From contig NZ_OY776217.1 of NCBI RefSeq assembly GCF_963675455.1, positions 3,024,001 through 3,088,000 of the forward strand: a stretch of DNA of 64,000 nt, written 5' to 3'. The translations under genes were made by a program, and so were the position numbers. Under the pieces are notes generated by a model, which saw only the letters and a list, made by a program, of their open reading frames with translations, was not told where the DNA came from and did no database searches. This stretch comes from Emcibacter sp. (GTDB taxonomy: Bacteria > Pseudomonadota > Alphaproteobacteria > Sphingomonadales > Emcibacteraceae). Shown here piece by piece: positions 51,656-60,096 of the stretch. Within the stretch, counting starts at the first letter, position 1. The number at the start of each line of letters is the position of its first letter.

Positions 51656-52653
51656 AGTGTTTCTCCAAATTGACGGGAGACAAGGCGCACATCGCCATTA
51701 TTCTCCAGTTCAAGCACCGACGTCATGGTCAGGTAACGTTCATAATAGGACACTTCCGCCCTCAGTTCGAAATAGCGGGTGGTCAGGGATACCTGGTCCT
51801 GCACTTCCAGGTTCGGCGGCGTGTCGAGCAGCAGCGGGTCCGCCCAGAAGGCCTGAAGGCTGTCATAGCCGCCGTCGGGCCGCTTCTCGATCACCAGTTC
51901 CGCCTTGTTCAAATCCAGTTCCTCGCCCAGCATCATCACCAGCAGGGCGGCCTGTTCCGGTTTGAGGCTGTTGACATTGATCGGGCTCAGGTCTGCCGTC
52001 GGCAGCGCACAGACATAATCCCTGATCAGATAAAGTATTTCCGGCGTGTACCCCTCGATTTGGCGGAGCTCGCTGACATTGGCCAGAAGCGTGTTGGCGG
52101 TCCGGTAGGGTTGTTCCAGCCCCATATAGTGATAATCTTCCGCGCCCCAGGTCATGGGGGCGCTGTCGCTGTCGATCCAGTCAACCAGACGATTGGCAAG
52201 GATGACCGCATCCCCGGCCGCAATGCCGAGCGTTTTCAACAGGACAAGATATTGCTCACGACCGGTTTCCCGGATCATGAGGGTATAACCATTATGCCGT
52301 TTCACCACGCTGTTCAGGTTGAAACAATTGCCGCCGTCCCGGACCTGTCCGTGTATCAGTCCGCCGGCTGTCGGTACATTGAAGGAGGATACCCGGTCCA
52401 GCTGTTTGTCCGTGGTCTTGTCGGCCGACAGTTTGTGCAGGCTTTTCATCATACCGGCGGCATATTCCTCCAGCCCCAGGGCATACCATTCCGCCTGTTG
52501 CTGTTTTTCCATGGTGCCGGCGTGACGCACATTAAAGCGGAGCTGGTCCAGCATGCCGACCACCAGCGCGGATATGATCGCCACCAGCAGCAACACAGTG
52601 ATCAGCGCCGCCCCGGTTTCCCGGTCATATTTCAGGGTCTGACGCATTCTCAT
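51652..52653 (-). CDS. gspK: Type II secretion system minor pseudopilin GspK
   Basis: 333 residues, the largest minor pseudopilin. The prepilin-like N-terminus (ETGAALITVLLLVAIISALV) lacks the usual Glu at position 5, as known for GspK. Helix-hairpin-helix-like segments (INVNSLKPEQAALLVMMLGE) are typical. It caps the pseudopilus with GspI and GspJ. Confidence 0.92.
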   Translation of the reverse strand: MRMRQTLKYDRETGAALITVLLLVAIISALVVGMLDQLRFNVRHAGTMEKQQQAEWYALGLEEYAAGMMKSLHKLSADKTTDKQLDRVSSFNVPTAGGLIHGQVRDGGNCFNLNSVVKRHNGYTLMIRETGREQYLVLLKTLGIAAGDAVILANRLVDWIDSDSAPMTWGAEDYHYMGLEQPYRTANTLLANVSELRQIEGYTPEILYLIRDYVCALPTADLSPINVNSLKPEQAALLVMMLGEELDLNKAELVIEKRPDGGYDSLQAFWADPLLLDTPPNLEVQDQVSLTTRYFELRAEVSYYERYLTMTSVLELENNGDVRLVSRQFGETL

Positions 52654-53264
52654 GAGCTACGTCCCTGTGACGTCATGAAGATCTGTTTGAGGTGGCGTCC
52701 ATCCAGGAACTCCACGTCAACGGAGACAAGCTGCGGCAGCTCCACATTCTCTCCGGTCCGGCTTTCCCAGACGTCGAACCACTGACCGTTCAGGTAAAAG
52801 GCCGTTTCCAGCCGTTTGATTCCAGACAACAGGACCCGTTCGGAGACATCCTCTTCTTTGGCCGGATCAACATGGGGGGACAGCTGGCGTATGAAATTAC
52901 CGTCCCTGAGGACATAACTCACCCGCTGCAGTTCCGCCCGCCGCTGCATCTGACCGGGATTGATCCAGCCCCTGCGCACGAAACTCATGAAAGCATCCCG
53001 GCCTTCCGGCTGATATCCGGCAAAGACGTTCTGCAGGGCCCCGCCATAGGCATCCCGGGCCTGGCGCCGGGCGAGCTGCAGGAAATCGGACTTCATCAGG
53101 GAACGACTGACCTGAAGCTGCCTGAGATGAGCGGAACCTTCCTCCACCACATCCCTGCCGGATACAGCAGACGACAGGATCGCCACTCCCATGACGGAAA
53201 GCAGGGCAAAAATGGTCAGAGAAACCATAACCTCAACCAGGGTAAAACCGCGATCGTTACTCAT
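52650..53264 (-). CDS. gspJ: Type II secretion system minor pseudopilin GspJ
   Basis: 204 residues. Prepilin signal NDRGFTLVEVMVSLTIFALL with cleavage after Gly and Glu at +5. The globular part contains RRGWINPGQMQRRAELQRVSY, typical for GspJ (xxxNPxxxxRSxLQRVxY). Both ends overlap neighbours by four bases. Confidence 0.93.
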   Translation of the reverse strand: MSNDRGFTLVEVMVSLTIFALLSVMGVAILSSAVSGRDVVEEGSAHLRQLQVSRSLMKSDFLQLARRQARDAYGGALQNVFAGYQPEGRDAFMSFVRRGWINPGQMQRRAELQRVSYVLRDGNFIRQLSPHVDPAKEEDVSERVLLSGIKRLETAFYLNGQWFDVWESRTGENVELPQLVSVDVEFLDGRHLKQIFMTSQGRSS

Positions 53265-53656
53265 TCGCGCCCCCTGTATCCGGTCAGCAGGGCAAGCTCC
53301 TGCCTGTTCTCCCGATCAAGCACCCGGACCCGGACCTCATATATTTTCGGATCCGGCGCCGGCCGGATCTGCACCTGCCAGTCAAAGTCAATGCCGTCCT
53401 GCTGTTCGCTGCCAGTCTGCACACCGGGACGGATTTCACCCTTTTTTGCAACAGTCAGGGCAAGCTGGTTTTCGGCGACAATACCCGCCAGTGTCCGCTG
53501 TTCGATCAGCGACAGATTGCGTATATTTTCCCCGCCCATCTTAACCAGCGCCAGGGCGGCGATACTGAAGACAAACAGGGCAACCATGATTTCCACCAGC
53601 GAAAATCCACTTTCGCCGTGCGTATCAGGGAGTTCGGGTGATAACGATCTCGCCAT
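53261..53656 (-). CDS. gspI: Type II secretion system minor pseudopilin GspI
   Basis: 131 residues from the start at 53656, chosen because GGAGAGG lies directly ahead of it; the open frame reaches 53905 but that part overlaps gspH. Prepilin signal GESGFSLVEIMVALFVFSIA. The middle NIRNLSLIEQRTLAGIVAEN, with the ENQL segment, is typical for GspI. It overlaps the gspH end by 32 bases. Confidence 0.92.
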   Translation of the reverse strand: MARSLSPELPDTHGESGFSLVEIMVALFVFSIAALALVKMGGENIRNLSLIEQRTLAGIVAENQLALTVAKKGEIRPGVQTGSEQQDGIDFDWQVQIRPAPDPKIYEVRVRVLDRENRQELALLTGYRGRE

Positions 53657-54104
53657 TTTCCTCTCCTGATACTTTAAATTTATGTTCCAATTCACTGATT
53701 TCAATGGAAAATGACAACTGGTCTCCCAACGGGTCAAACCACAGAGACGGCAATTTTTCCGACTGGTTACCAGCCAGGTCAACAGGCAGATTATCCCTGA
53801 CAAGGCGGACCATGACCCCTTCCGGCCATTCATCTCCCGGTAAATCCATAGGGATCCAGCGGCCGCGGCGATAGGCCAGAAATTCATATCCTTCGGATGA
53901 AACACGTACGCCGGTCACCTGCCCGGCCAGAATGCTTTCTTCTGCTGCAAGCTGCAGGCGGGCCGCAAGTTTCTGCGTCCCTTTTTCAAGATCGGAGACC
54001 GGCGACGGCATATTCAGGACAACCACAGCGGCCATCAGCCCGATGATGACAATCACTACCATCAGCTCGACCAAAGTGAATCCTGCCTGCCTATTCTGCG
54101 TCAC
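53625..54104 (-). CDS. gspH: Type II secretion system minor pseudopilin GspH
   Basis: 159 residues. Prepilin signal RQAGFTLVELMVVIVIIGLM, then KLAARLQLAAEESILAGQ and a beta-rich part with GYEFLAYRRGRW. It follows gspG by 20 bases. Confidence 0.93.
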   Translation of the reverse strand: MTQNRQAGFTLVELMVVIVIIGLMAAVVVLNMPSPVSDLEKGTQKLAARLQLAAEESILAGQVTGVRVSSEGYEFLAYRRGRWIPMDLPGDEWPEGVMVRLVRDNLPVDLAGNQSEKLPSLWFDPLGDQLSFSIEISELEHKFKVSGEENGEIVITRTP

Positions 54105-54124
54105 GCTATTTGCCCCGTTTCATG

Positions 54125-54583
54125 CTATTTCCAGTTTCCGATATCCTTGTCCAGGTCCTCACCGCCCAGACGGCCGTCCGCCCCCGTGGAGTAGATGTCA
54201 TAATCGCCATGTTCGCCCGGCATCAGATACTGATACGGCATACCCCAGGGATCGTCGGGGAGTTCACGGATATAACCGCCCTTCTGATAACGTTCCGGCT
54301 GGCGCAGACCGCCGGGTTCGGTAACCAGCGCTTCAAGACCCTGCTCGGTAGTGGGGAAGGACAGATTGTCCTTGCGGTACATTTCCAGCGCCATCTGCAG
54401 GCGGCTGATGTCGGTTCTGGCCTTCTCCACCATGGCCTTGTCCTGGCTCGGCAGGACATTGATCACCACTACCGTGGCCAACAGGCCGATGATGACAATC
54501 ACCACCATCAGTTCGACCAGGGTAAAACCGGATTCTTTAGTAACTTCCGGCTGCTGCGCCTTGTTTTCAGGATGTGCAGACAT
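54125..54583 (-). CDS. gspG: Type II secretion system major pseudopilin GspG
   Basis: 152 residues. Leader of 18 residues ending ESG, then FTLVELMVVIVIIGLLATVV. The family body is clear: ARTDISRLQMALEMYRKDN, FPTTEQGLEALV, GYIRELPDDPWGMPYQY and DIYSTGADGRLGGE; the last holds the calcium site. It is the main subunit of the pseudopilus. Confidence 0.97.
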   Translation of the reverse strand: MSAHPENKAQQPEVTKESGFTLVELMVVIVIIGLLATVVVINVLPSQDKAMVEKARTDISRLQMALEMYRKDNLSFPTTEQGLEALVTEPGGLRQPERYQKGGYIRELPDDPWGMPYQYLMPGEHGDYDIYSTGADGRLGGEDLDKDIGNWK

Positions 54584-54600
54584 ATCTCTTTCTCCGTAAC

Positions 54601-55821
54601 TTAACCAAGCGCCATCGTGTTCAGCTGCAGGATCGGCAGCAGGATGGACAATACAATCAGGGCGACAACCGCCCCCATAACTATAATAATGCCGGGCTCC
54701 AGCAGGCTGAGGGCCGTGGCGATAAATGTCTCAAAATCACTTTCCAGATAGTCGGCGGACTTTTCCAGCATGTCGGGCAACTGGCCGCTTTTCTCACCGG
54801 CGCTGGCCATATAAATCACGATCCCCGGAAAAACACCGGAATTGCGCAGAGCCCGGGACAGGCTGGTGCCCTCGCTGATCTGGGTGACCATTTTTTCCAC
54901 CGCCTCCCGCATCACCAGGTTCTGCATGGTATGACCGGCAGACCGCAGTCCCTCCATCACCGGCGATCCGCTGGCGATCAGCGTCGACAGGGTCCGGGCC
55001 AGCCGGGCCGCATAAAGTCCCCTGACCAGTTTGCCCAGCAATGGGAGCCTGAGCATCCAACCGTCGAAGCGGCGGCGGAACTTCTCTTCTTTTAAACTAC
55101 GCAGGAAGAAAAACACTACAAGTGCCAGTCCTGCAAGGATAAAAACCCCATACTCGCGCATGCCGTCAGACAGGAAAATCATCGTTCTGGTCAGGAACGG
55201 CAGGGTCTGTCCCATACTCTCGAACTGACCGGCCACCTTGGGCACAATGAAGGTCATCAGGATAATCACCACCGTGACCGCCACCATCGCCAGCATGCAG
55301 GGATAGAGGGTTGCCGTCAGAATCTTGTTTCTCAGCTGCTGGGATTTTTCGAGATGATCGGCCAGCCGTTGCAGCACCTGTCCCATGGCGCCGGATACCT
55401 CCCCGGCGGCAACGAGGGAGCGGTAGAAACTGCTGAAGTCATCAGGGTAAAGAGCCAGAGCTTCGGAAAAACGACGGCCTTCCGTCACCCGGGACCGCAC
55501 CGCCATCAGTTTTTTCGAAATCGACGGATTGTCGGTCTGCTCGGCAGTCATGGAAAGAGCTTCCTCAACCGGCGCCGCCGCATTGATCATGGTGGCCAGC
55601 TGGCGGGTTAGCATGGCCAGATCCTTCGCGCCGATTTTTTCGCGCCCCAGCCATTTAGTGAACGGGGAGTTTTCAGCTTTGCGATCCACCTGTTCAAGGC
55701 TGATCGGCATCATCTGCCGATCCTGCAGATCCTTTCGCGCCTGGCGGCTGCTGTCAGCAGACACCACACCTTTCTTTTTGCGCCCCTTGTGATCCAGGGC
55801 CACATATTCAAAGACCGCCAT
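54601..55821 (-). CDS. gspF: Type II secretion system inner membrane protein GspF
   Basis: 406 residues. Two cytoplasmic domains of the PilC fold alternate with three membrane helices. Motifs: FEYVALDHKGRKKKGVVSAD, LAMLTRQLATMINAAAPVEE, SEALALYPDDFSSFYRSLVA and FPGIVIYMASAGEKSGQLPD. The start at 55821 lies inside the last 14 bases of gspE. Confidence 0.96.
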   Translation of the reverse strand: MAVFEYVALDHKGRKKKGVVSADSSRQARKDLQDRQMMPISLEQVDRKAENSPFTKWLGREKIGAKDLAMLTRQLATMINAAAPVEEALSMTAEQTDNPSISKKLMAVRSRVTEGRRFSEALALYPDDFSSFYRSLVAAGEVSGAMGQVLQRLADHLEKSQQLRNKILTATLYPCMLAMVAVTVVIILMTFIVPKVAGQFESMGQTLPFLTRTMIFLSDGMREYGVFILAGLALVVFFFLRSLKEEKFRRRFDGWMLRLPLLGKLVRGLYAARLARTLSTLIASGSPVMEGLRSAGHTMQNLVMREAVEKMVTQISEGTSLSRALRNSGVFPGIVIYMASAGEKSGQLPDMLEKSADYLESDFETFIATALSLLEPGIIIVMGAVVALIVLSILLPILQLNTMALG

Positions 55822-57319
55822 CAGCATCCTCCTGATGACGACAGACCCTGAGAACTTCCTCCAGAGAGGTCCCGCCGTCCCTCACCGCCTTGAGGCCGTT
55901 AATAAACAGGCTGCCGGCAGATCTGAAGGCTTCTGCTTCCATTTCCTGCTCGCTGGCGGAATTATAGATCATGCGGCGCAGGGTTTCGTTGATGACCACC
56001 AGTTCGTAAAGACCGATACGACCGGAATAACCGGTATGATGACATGCCTCACAGCCCACGGCTTCATAGACCTTCTCTCCCTCCGTCAGATGGCCTGAGG
56101 AGAGTTTCCGTTCCGCCGCGGCAATCGTCTTTTCCCGTTTGCATGACGGGCAAAGCCGGCGCACCAGACGCTGGGCCAGAATGCCTTTGATGGTGGACGA
56201 CAGCAGGAACGGCTCCACCCCCATATCCCGCAGGCGGGTGATGGCGCCGATGGCGCTGTTGGTGTGAACGGTGGACAGAACCAGATGGCCGGTGAGTGAG
56301 GCCTGCACCGCCACCTCGACCGTTTCCGGATCGCGGATTTCCCCGACCATGACCACGTCCGGATCCTGGCGCAGAATAGCGCGCAGACCGGCAGCAAAGG
56401 TCATGCCGACCTTGGCATTGACCTGGGTCTGACCGATCCCGTCGAGGGCATATTCCACCGGATCCTCCACTGTCAGGATATTGCGGGTGGCGTTATTCAG
56501 GCGCGACAGCGATGCATAAAGGGTTGTGGTTTTACCCGATCCGGTGGGACCGGTGACCAGAATGACACCGTTTGGTTCCTCCAGCAGTGCTTCCATCCGG
56601 GCCTGAGTCTCAGACTCCATGCCCAGATCGGCCAGACCAATCTGAGCCTGGGACTTGTCCAACAGGCGCATTACGACCCGCTCTCCATGCTGGGACGGCA
56701 GGGTGGACACACGAACGTCAAGGGTCCGCTCCCCCAGCGACAGGGAAATGCGGCCGTCCTGGGGAATGCGTTTTTCGGCAATATCCAGCCGCGCCATCAC
56801 CTTGATGCGGGACACCAGCAAAGAGGACAGACGCGCATTGAGGCTGAGAATCTCCTGCATCACCCCGTCCACCCGGGTGCGCACGGACAGGCGGCTTTCA
56901 AAGGGCTCCAGATGGATGTCGGAAGCCTTAAGCCGGACCGCCTGGGCAATCAGGCCGTTGATCAGCCGGATGATCGGCGCATCGTCAGTACTATCCAGAA
57001 GATCGGCTGTCTTGGGCATGCCTTCGATAAAACTGTCAAGACTGCTTTCCTCTTCCAGGCTGTCGGACAGATCCTCGGAAGCGAGGTCACCCATGGCATA
57101 GATATCCGACAGGTATTTTTCAAATTCCGTTCGCTCCAGCCGACGCAGAACGGCCGGCGTCGGCAAAACCCGGCGCGCTTCCAGAATATCCGCAAGTGCC
57201 GCATCGGGACGCAGGCCAAGGACAAGGCTGCCCTCCTCCGGGATCGCCAGAACGCCCTTTTCCCGAGCAAAACTGTAGGAAATGGGAGTCCGGATTATCT
57301 GTGCTTCCGCGCCGGACAT
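55808..57319 (-). CDS. gspE: Type II secretion ATPase GspE
   Basis: 503 residues. N1/N2 domains, then the ATPase core: ASDIHLEPFESRLSVRTRVD, Walker A LVTGPTGSGKTTTLY, Asp box ILTVEDPVEY, Walker B VMVGEIRDPET and the His box TGHLVLSTVHTN. The Zn-binding CM domain has CPSCKRE and CEACHHTG. The start codon overlaps the end of gspD; an ATG follows AAGGTG. It drives pseudopilus assembly. Confidence 0.96.
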   Translation of the reverse strand: MSGAEAQIIRTPISYSFAREKGVLAIPEEGSLVLGLRPDAALADILEARRVLPTPAVLRRLERTEFEKYLSDIYAMGDLASEDLSDSLEEESSLDSFIEGMPKTADLLDSTDDAPIIRLINGLIAQAVRLKASDIHLEPFESRLSVRTRVDGVMQEILSLNARLSSLLVSRIKVMARLDIAEKRIPQDGRISLSLGERTLDVRVSTLPSQHGERVVMRLLDKSQAQIGLADLGMESETQARMEALLEEPNGVILVTGPTGSGKTTTLYASLSRLNNATRNILTVEDPVEYALDGIGQTQVNAKVGMTFAAGLRAILRQDPDVVMVGEIRDPETVEVAVQASLTGHLVLSTVHTNSAIGAITRLRDMGVEPFLLSSTIKGILAQRLVRRLCPSCKREKTIAAAERKLSSGHLTEGEKVYEAVGCEACHHTGYSGRIGLYELVVINETLRRMIYNSASEQEMEAEAFRSAGSLFINGLKAVRDGGTSLEEVLRVCRHQEDADGGL

Positions 57320-57320
57320 C

Positions 57321-59288
57321 TCATTCACCTTCGGGCTTTTCCGGAGTCGCCCCGATCACCCGGTTCATCACACCGTCAAGGCCGATACCGCCGTAGGCAT
57401 CCCTCATCAGCGGATCATCGCGGAAGAAATTGTATTTCTGGTTGGTGACCTTGCGCAGCTGGTTCTTGTCACGGATAATGGTCATGCGCAGGAAAATCAT
57501 CAGATTGCGCTGTTCCATGGATTTGCCCTCACTCCTGAACGCCCGGCCGATAACGGGAATATCCATCAGCAACGGCACCCCGCTCATGGAAACCGCCTCA
57601 TCCTGCTGGATCAGGCCACCGAGCACCATAATCTCCCCATCCTCCAGCATTACGGTGGTTTCCACCTCGCGCTTATTGGTGATCAGGTCGGTGGATTCAC
57701 TGCTGATGGTACCGGCAACGCTGGACACTTCCTGGTGAATATGGGCAAGGATACCGTTTTCGCCGTTGATCTGCGGCCGGACGGTGAGTTTCACACCGAT
57801 ATCTTCCCGGTTTACGGTCCTAAAGGGATTTGAGTTATTGCTGCTCAGGGTTTCGCCGGTGGTGATGGGGATTTCCTGACCGCCGAGAATACGCGCTTCC
57901 TCGTTATCGATAGTGATGACCGACGGCGTCGACAGGATATTGGAGGTGATGTCCTCATCCAGGGCATTCAGGATAAAACCGAAGGTCGTGCCATTTGATT
58001 TACCAGCCAGACCGCCGGCAAAACCGTTGATGCCGAGGATTGAATCAATAGCCGTGCTCTGCAGAGCCGCCAAGGCATCGCTATCCTCACCAAGTTCATC
58101 AGCCGCCAGCAGGGCACCGGCCGAGGCCAGGATATTGGGTGTGCTGTTGGAATAGTTGGTGGTTACAAAAGGGACACCGGAGGTTTTACTGCCGGACAGG
58201 AAATACTGCAGGCCGAGTTCCTTGGCCGTGGTGTCCGATACCTCGACAATAATGCCCTCCACCATCACCTGGTCGCGGGGCACATCCAGCTGACGGATCA
58301 CATCGCCCAGCGCCTTCTGCATTTCAGGGTCCGCGTTGATCACCAGAGAGTTGGTGGACGGATGCAGGGAAATGCTTGTTTTCCCCGGTCCCGCCGCACC
58401 CGCATTTTCCCCCTTGTTCTTTGCCAGGGACTGGCTGACCTCCTGCAACACCGGCAACAGGGTCTCACCGTCCGCATGATTCAGTTTCACCACCCGAAGA
58501 GCGCCCTTGGACTTGCGTTTGGCATCAAGCTGTTCAATCACCGGCAGAAGACCGTCAATGATGGTTTCTTCACCCTTGATCATCAAAGTGTCGCTGGCAT
58601 CCACCGGGATGACCGTAAAGCCGCTGTAGAGCGCATTCTCGCCACTGCCTGAGCCTTTCAGCTGATCCAGTATTTCCGCCATTTCGCTGGGCGACGTATT
58701 GGCAAGCGACACCATGCGAACCACATCACGGGATTTATCCACCTCGGCCAATACGGTTTTCAGGCGCTGGATATTGGACGCGAAGTCCACAAGGATCAGG
58801 ACATTGCCGGAACGATAGGGCAGCACCCTGCCGGATTTCCCAACCAGGGTTTTTAACATGTTGGACGCCGCCGTGGCATCGAGGTGGCGCAGCCTGATCA
58901 CTTCAGTAATCATCTGGTCGGAGGCACTTTCGGGAGAAGCCAGCATCTGCCCCTCTACCGCTGCCTGGTCCTCGGGTACAATTTTATAGGCGCCGCCCGG
59001 CGTCGGCAGAACGGCAAGGCCATGCACCTTCAGGGTCGACAGGAAAGTTTCCAGCACCGCGGATCTTTCCACCGGCTCCTGCGAGATAATGGTGACCTTC
59101 CCCGACACCCGCGGATCAATGATAAAGGACCGCCCGGTCAAAAGGGAAATATCCTCGGTCACGGCCTTGATATCGGCCTGCCGGTAGTTCAGAAGCGCCG
59201 GCTCGTTTGTCTGTGCCGTTGCCGGTAGCGTTACTGCCGACGACAAGAACGCCAGAATGAATGTGAGCCTGTTGAAATGTTTCCTCAT
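57321..59288 (-). CDS. gspD: Type II secretion system secretin GspD
   Basis: 655-residue outer membrane channel. Signal peptide ending LPATAQ, then N0 (LNYRQADIKAVTEDISLLTG), N1-N3 repeats (VIRLRHLDATAASNMLKTLV and VVKLNHADGETLLPVLQEVS) and the secretin core with VEGIIVEVSDTTAKELG, NILSTPSVITIDNEEA and GIKLTVRPQ-like GVKLTVRPQINGENGILAHI. No long S-domain is seen at the C-terminus, so a pilotin, if used, would bind the short end. Confidence 0.96.
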   Translation of the reverse strand: MRKHFNRLTFILAFLSSAVTLPATAQTNEPALLNYRQADIKAVTEDISLLTGRSFIIDPRVSGKVTIISQEPVERSAVLETFLSTLKVHGLAVLPTPGGAYKIVPEDQAAVEGQMLASPESASDQMITEVIRLRHLDATAASNMLKTLVGKSGRVLPYRSGNVLILVDFASNIQRLKTVLAEVDKSRDVVRMVSLANTSPSEMAEILDQLKGSGSGENALYSGFTVIPVDASDTLMIKGEETIIDGLLPVIEQLDAKRKSKGALRVVKLNHADGETLLPVLQEVSQSLAKNKGENAGAAGPGKTSISLHPSTNSLVINADPEMQKALGDVIRQLDVPRDQVMVEGIIVEVSDTTAKELGLQYFLSGSKTSGVPFVTTNYSNSTPNILASAGALLAADELGEDSDALAALQSTAIDSILGINGFAGGLAGKSNGTTFGFILNALDEDITSNILSTPSVITIDNEEARILGGQEIPITTGETLSSNNSNPFRTVNREDIGVKLTVRPQINGENGILAHIHQEVSSVAGTISSESTDLITNKREVETTVMLEDGEIMVLGGLIQQDEAVSMSGVPLLMDIPVIGRAFRSEGKSMEQRNLMIFLRMTIIRDKNQLRKVTNQKYNFFRDDPLMRDAYGGIGLDGVMNRVIGATPEKPEGE

Positions 59289-59329
59289 GTCCCTGCCCGA
59301 ACCTTTTTTTGTCCTGATTTCATTGTTTG

Positions 59330-59941
59330 TTATTTCGCCTTGTCCTGAGCTGCTTCCGTCGGTCCAAGCTGCCCGGTGCCCTGCTGACCGGGAAAAGTCA
59401 GGACTTCCAGCACACCAGCGCGTTCGATGGCAACCCGGTCCTGAAGCACACGATTGAGCACCACGCCGTTGAAAATTTCATCCCCCACCCGGAAAGCGCC
59501 CTGTTGTTTGTCGGGTGTGCGGATAATCGCCACCCCTTTGCCGTCCGGGCTGAATCTGATACCGAAAAGTTCAAGGTCGAGGTTGGTTTCCCGGGCGTCG
59601 GCCAGCACCGTATCCTCGACAATTTCTGATTTCTGGTCGCGGTAGAATGGATTGACTGTGGCAAAAACCGTCCAGTCGGTCACAGCCCCGCTTTTCATTC
59701 TGGTGGGCACTGCAATCGAGCCGGTTTCCGCAACCGGCAGTTTCGGGGAAATAAAATCCCAGAACAAAAGCGCCATGACATAGAGTGTCAGGGCGGCGAG
59801 AGATATTTCCAGAACCAGAACAAGGTAACGCAATAACGTTCTGTCCCGCGATTCTGCCCTTCCGCCCCGGAGCGGAAAGTGTGCGAACGCTTCCCGAAAG
59901 AAGGCCAGCTTTTCAGTGGAATTTAAATTTATTACAGCCAC
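59330..59941 (-). CDS. gspC: Type II secretion system protein GspC
   Basis: 203 residues: one membrane helix (VLEISLAALTLYVMALLFW) and the HR domain with DLELFGIRFSPDGKGVAIIR, AFRVGDEIFNGVVLNRVLQD. It stops soon after the HR domain, so the C-terminal PDZ domain of classic GspC is missing. It links GspD to the inner membrane platform. It is the first gene of the operon; its promoter should lie in 59942-60040. Confidence 0.9.
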   Translation of the reverse strand: MAVINLNSTEKLAFFREAFAHFPLRGGRAESRDRTLLRYLVLVLEISLAALTLYVMALLFWDFISPKLPVAETGSIAVPTRMKSGAVTDWTVFATVNPFYRDQKSEIVEDTVLADARETNLDLELFGIRFSPDGKGVAIIRTPDKQQGAFRVGDEIFNGVVLNRVLQDRVAIERAGVLEVLTFPGQQGTGQLGPTEAAQDKAK

Positions 59942-60043
59942 GCGACAACCCAGTAAAAATTTCCAAGAGTCAACTTCTGGAACCTATGTATTACAATGAT
60001 GTGACTGTTTTGTTACATATAGATTGTTTTGTTGCCTATAGAC

Positions 60044-60073
60044 AAAGGGCATCCACTATAGTGGATGCCCTTT
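60044..60073 (-). terminator. Terminator between TonB receptor and gspC
   Basis: AAAGGGCATCCAC pairs perfectly with GTGGATGCCCTTT around the loop TATA (13 bp), 24 bases after the receptor's stop on the minus strand. The T-run is short (TTT). Confidence 0.8.
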
Positions 60074-60096
60074 GAAATTTTGTTCTGTCAGGAGCC

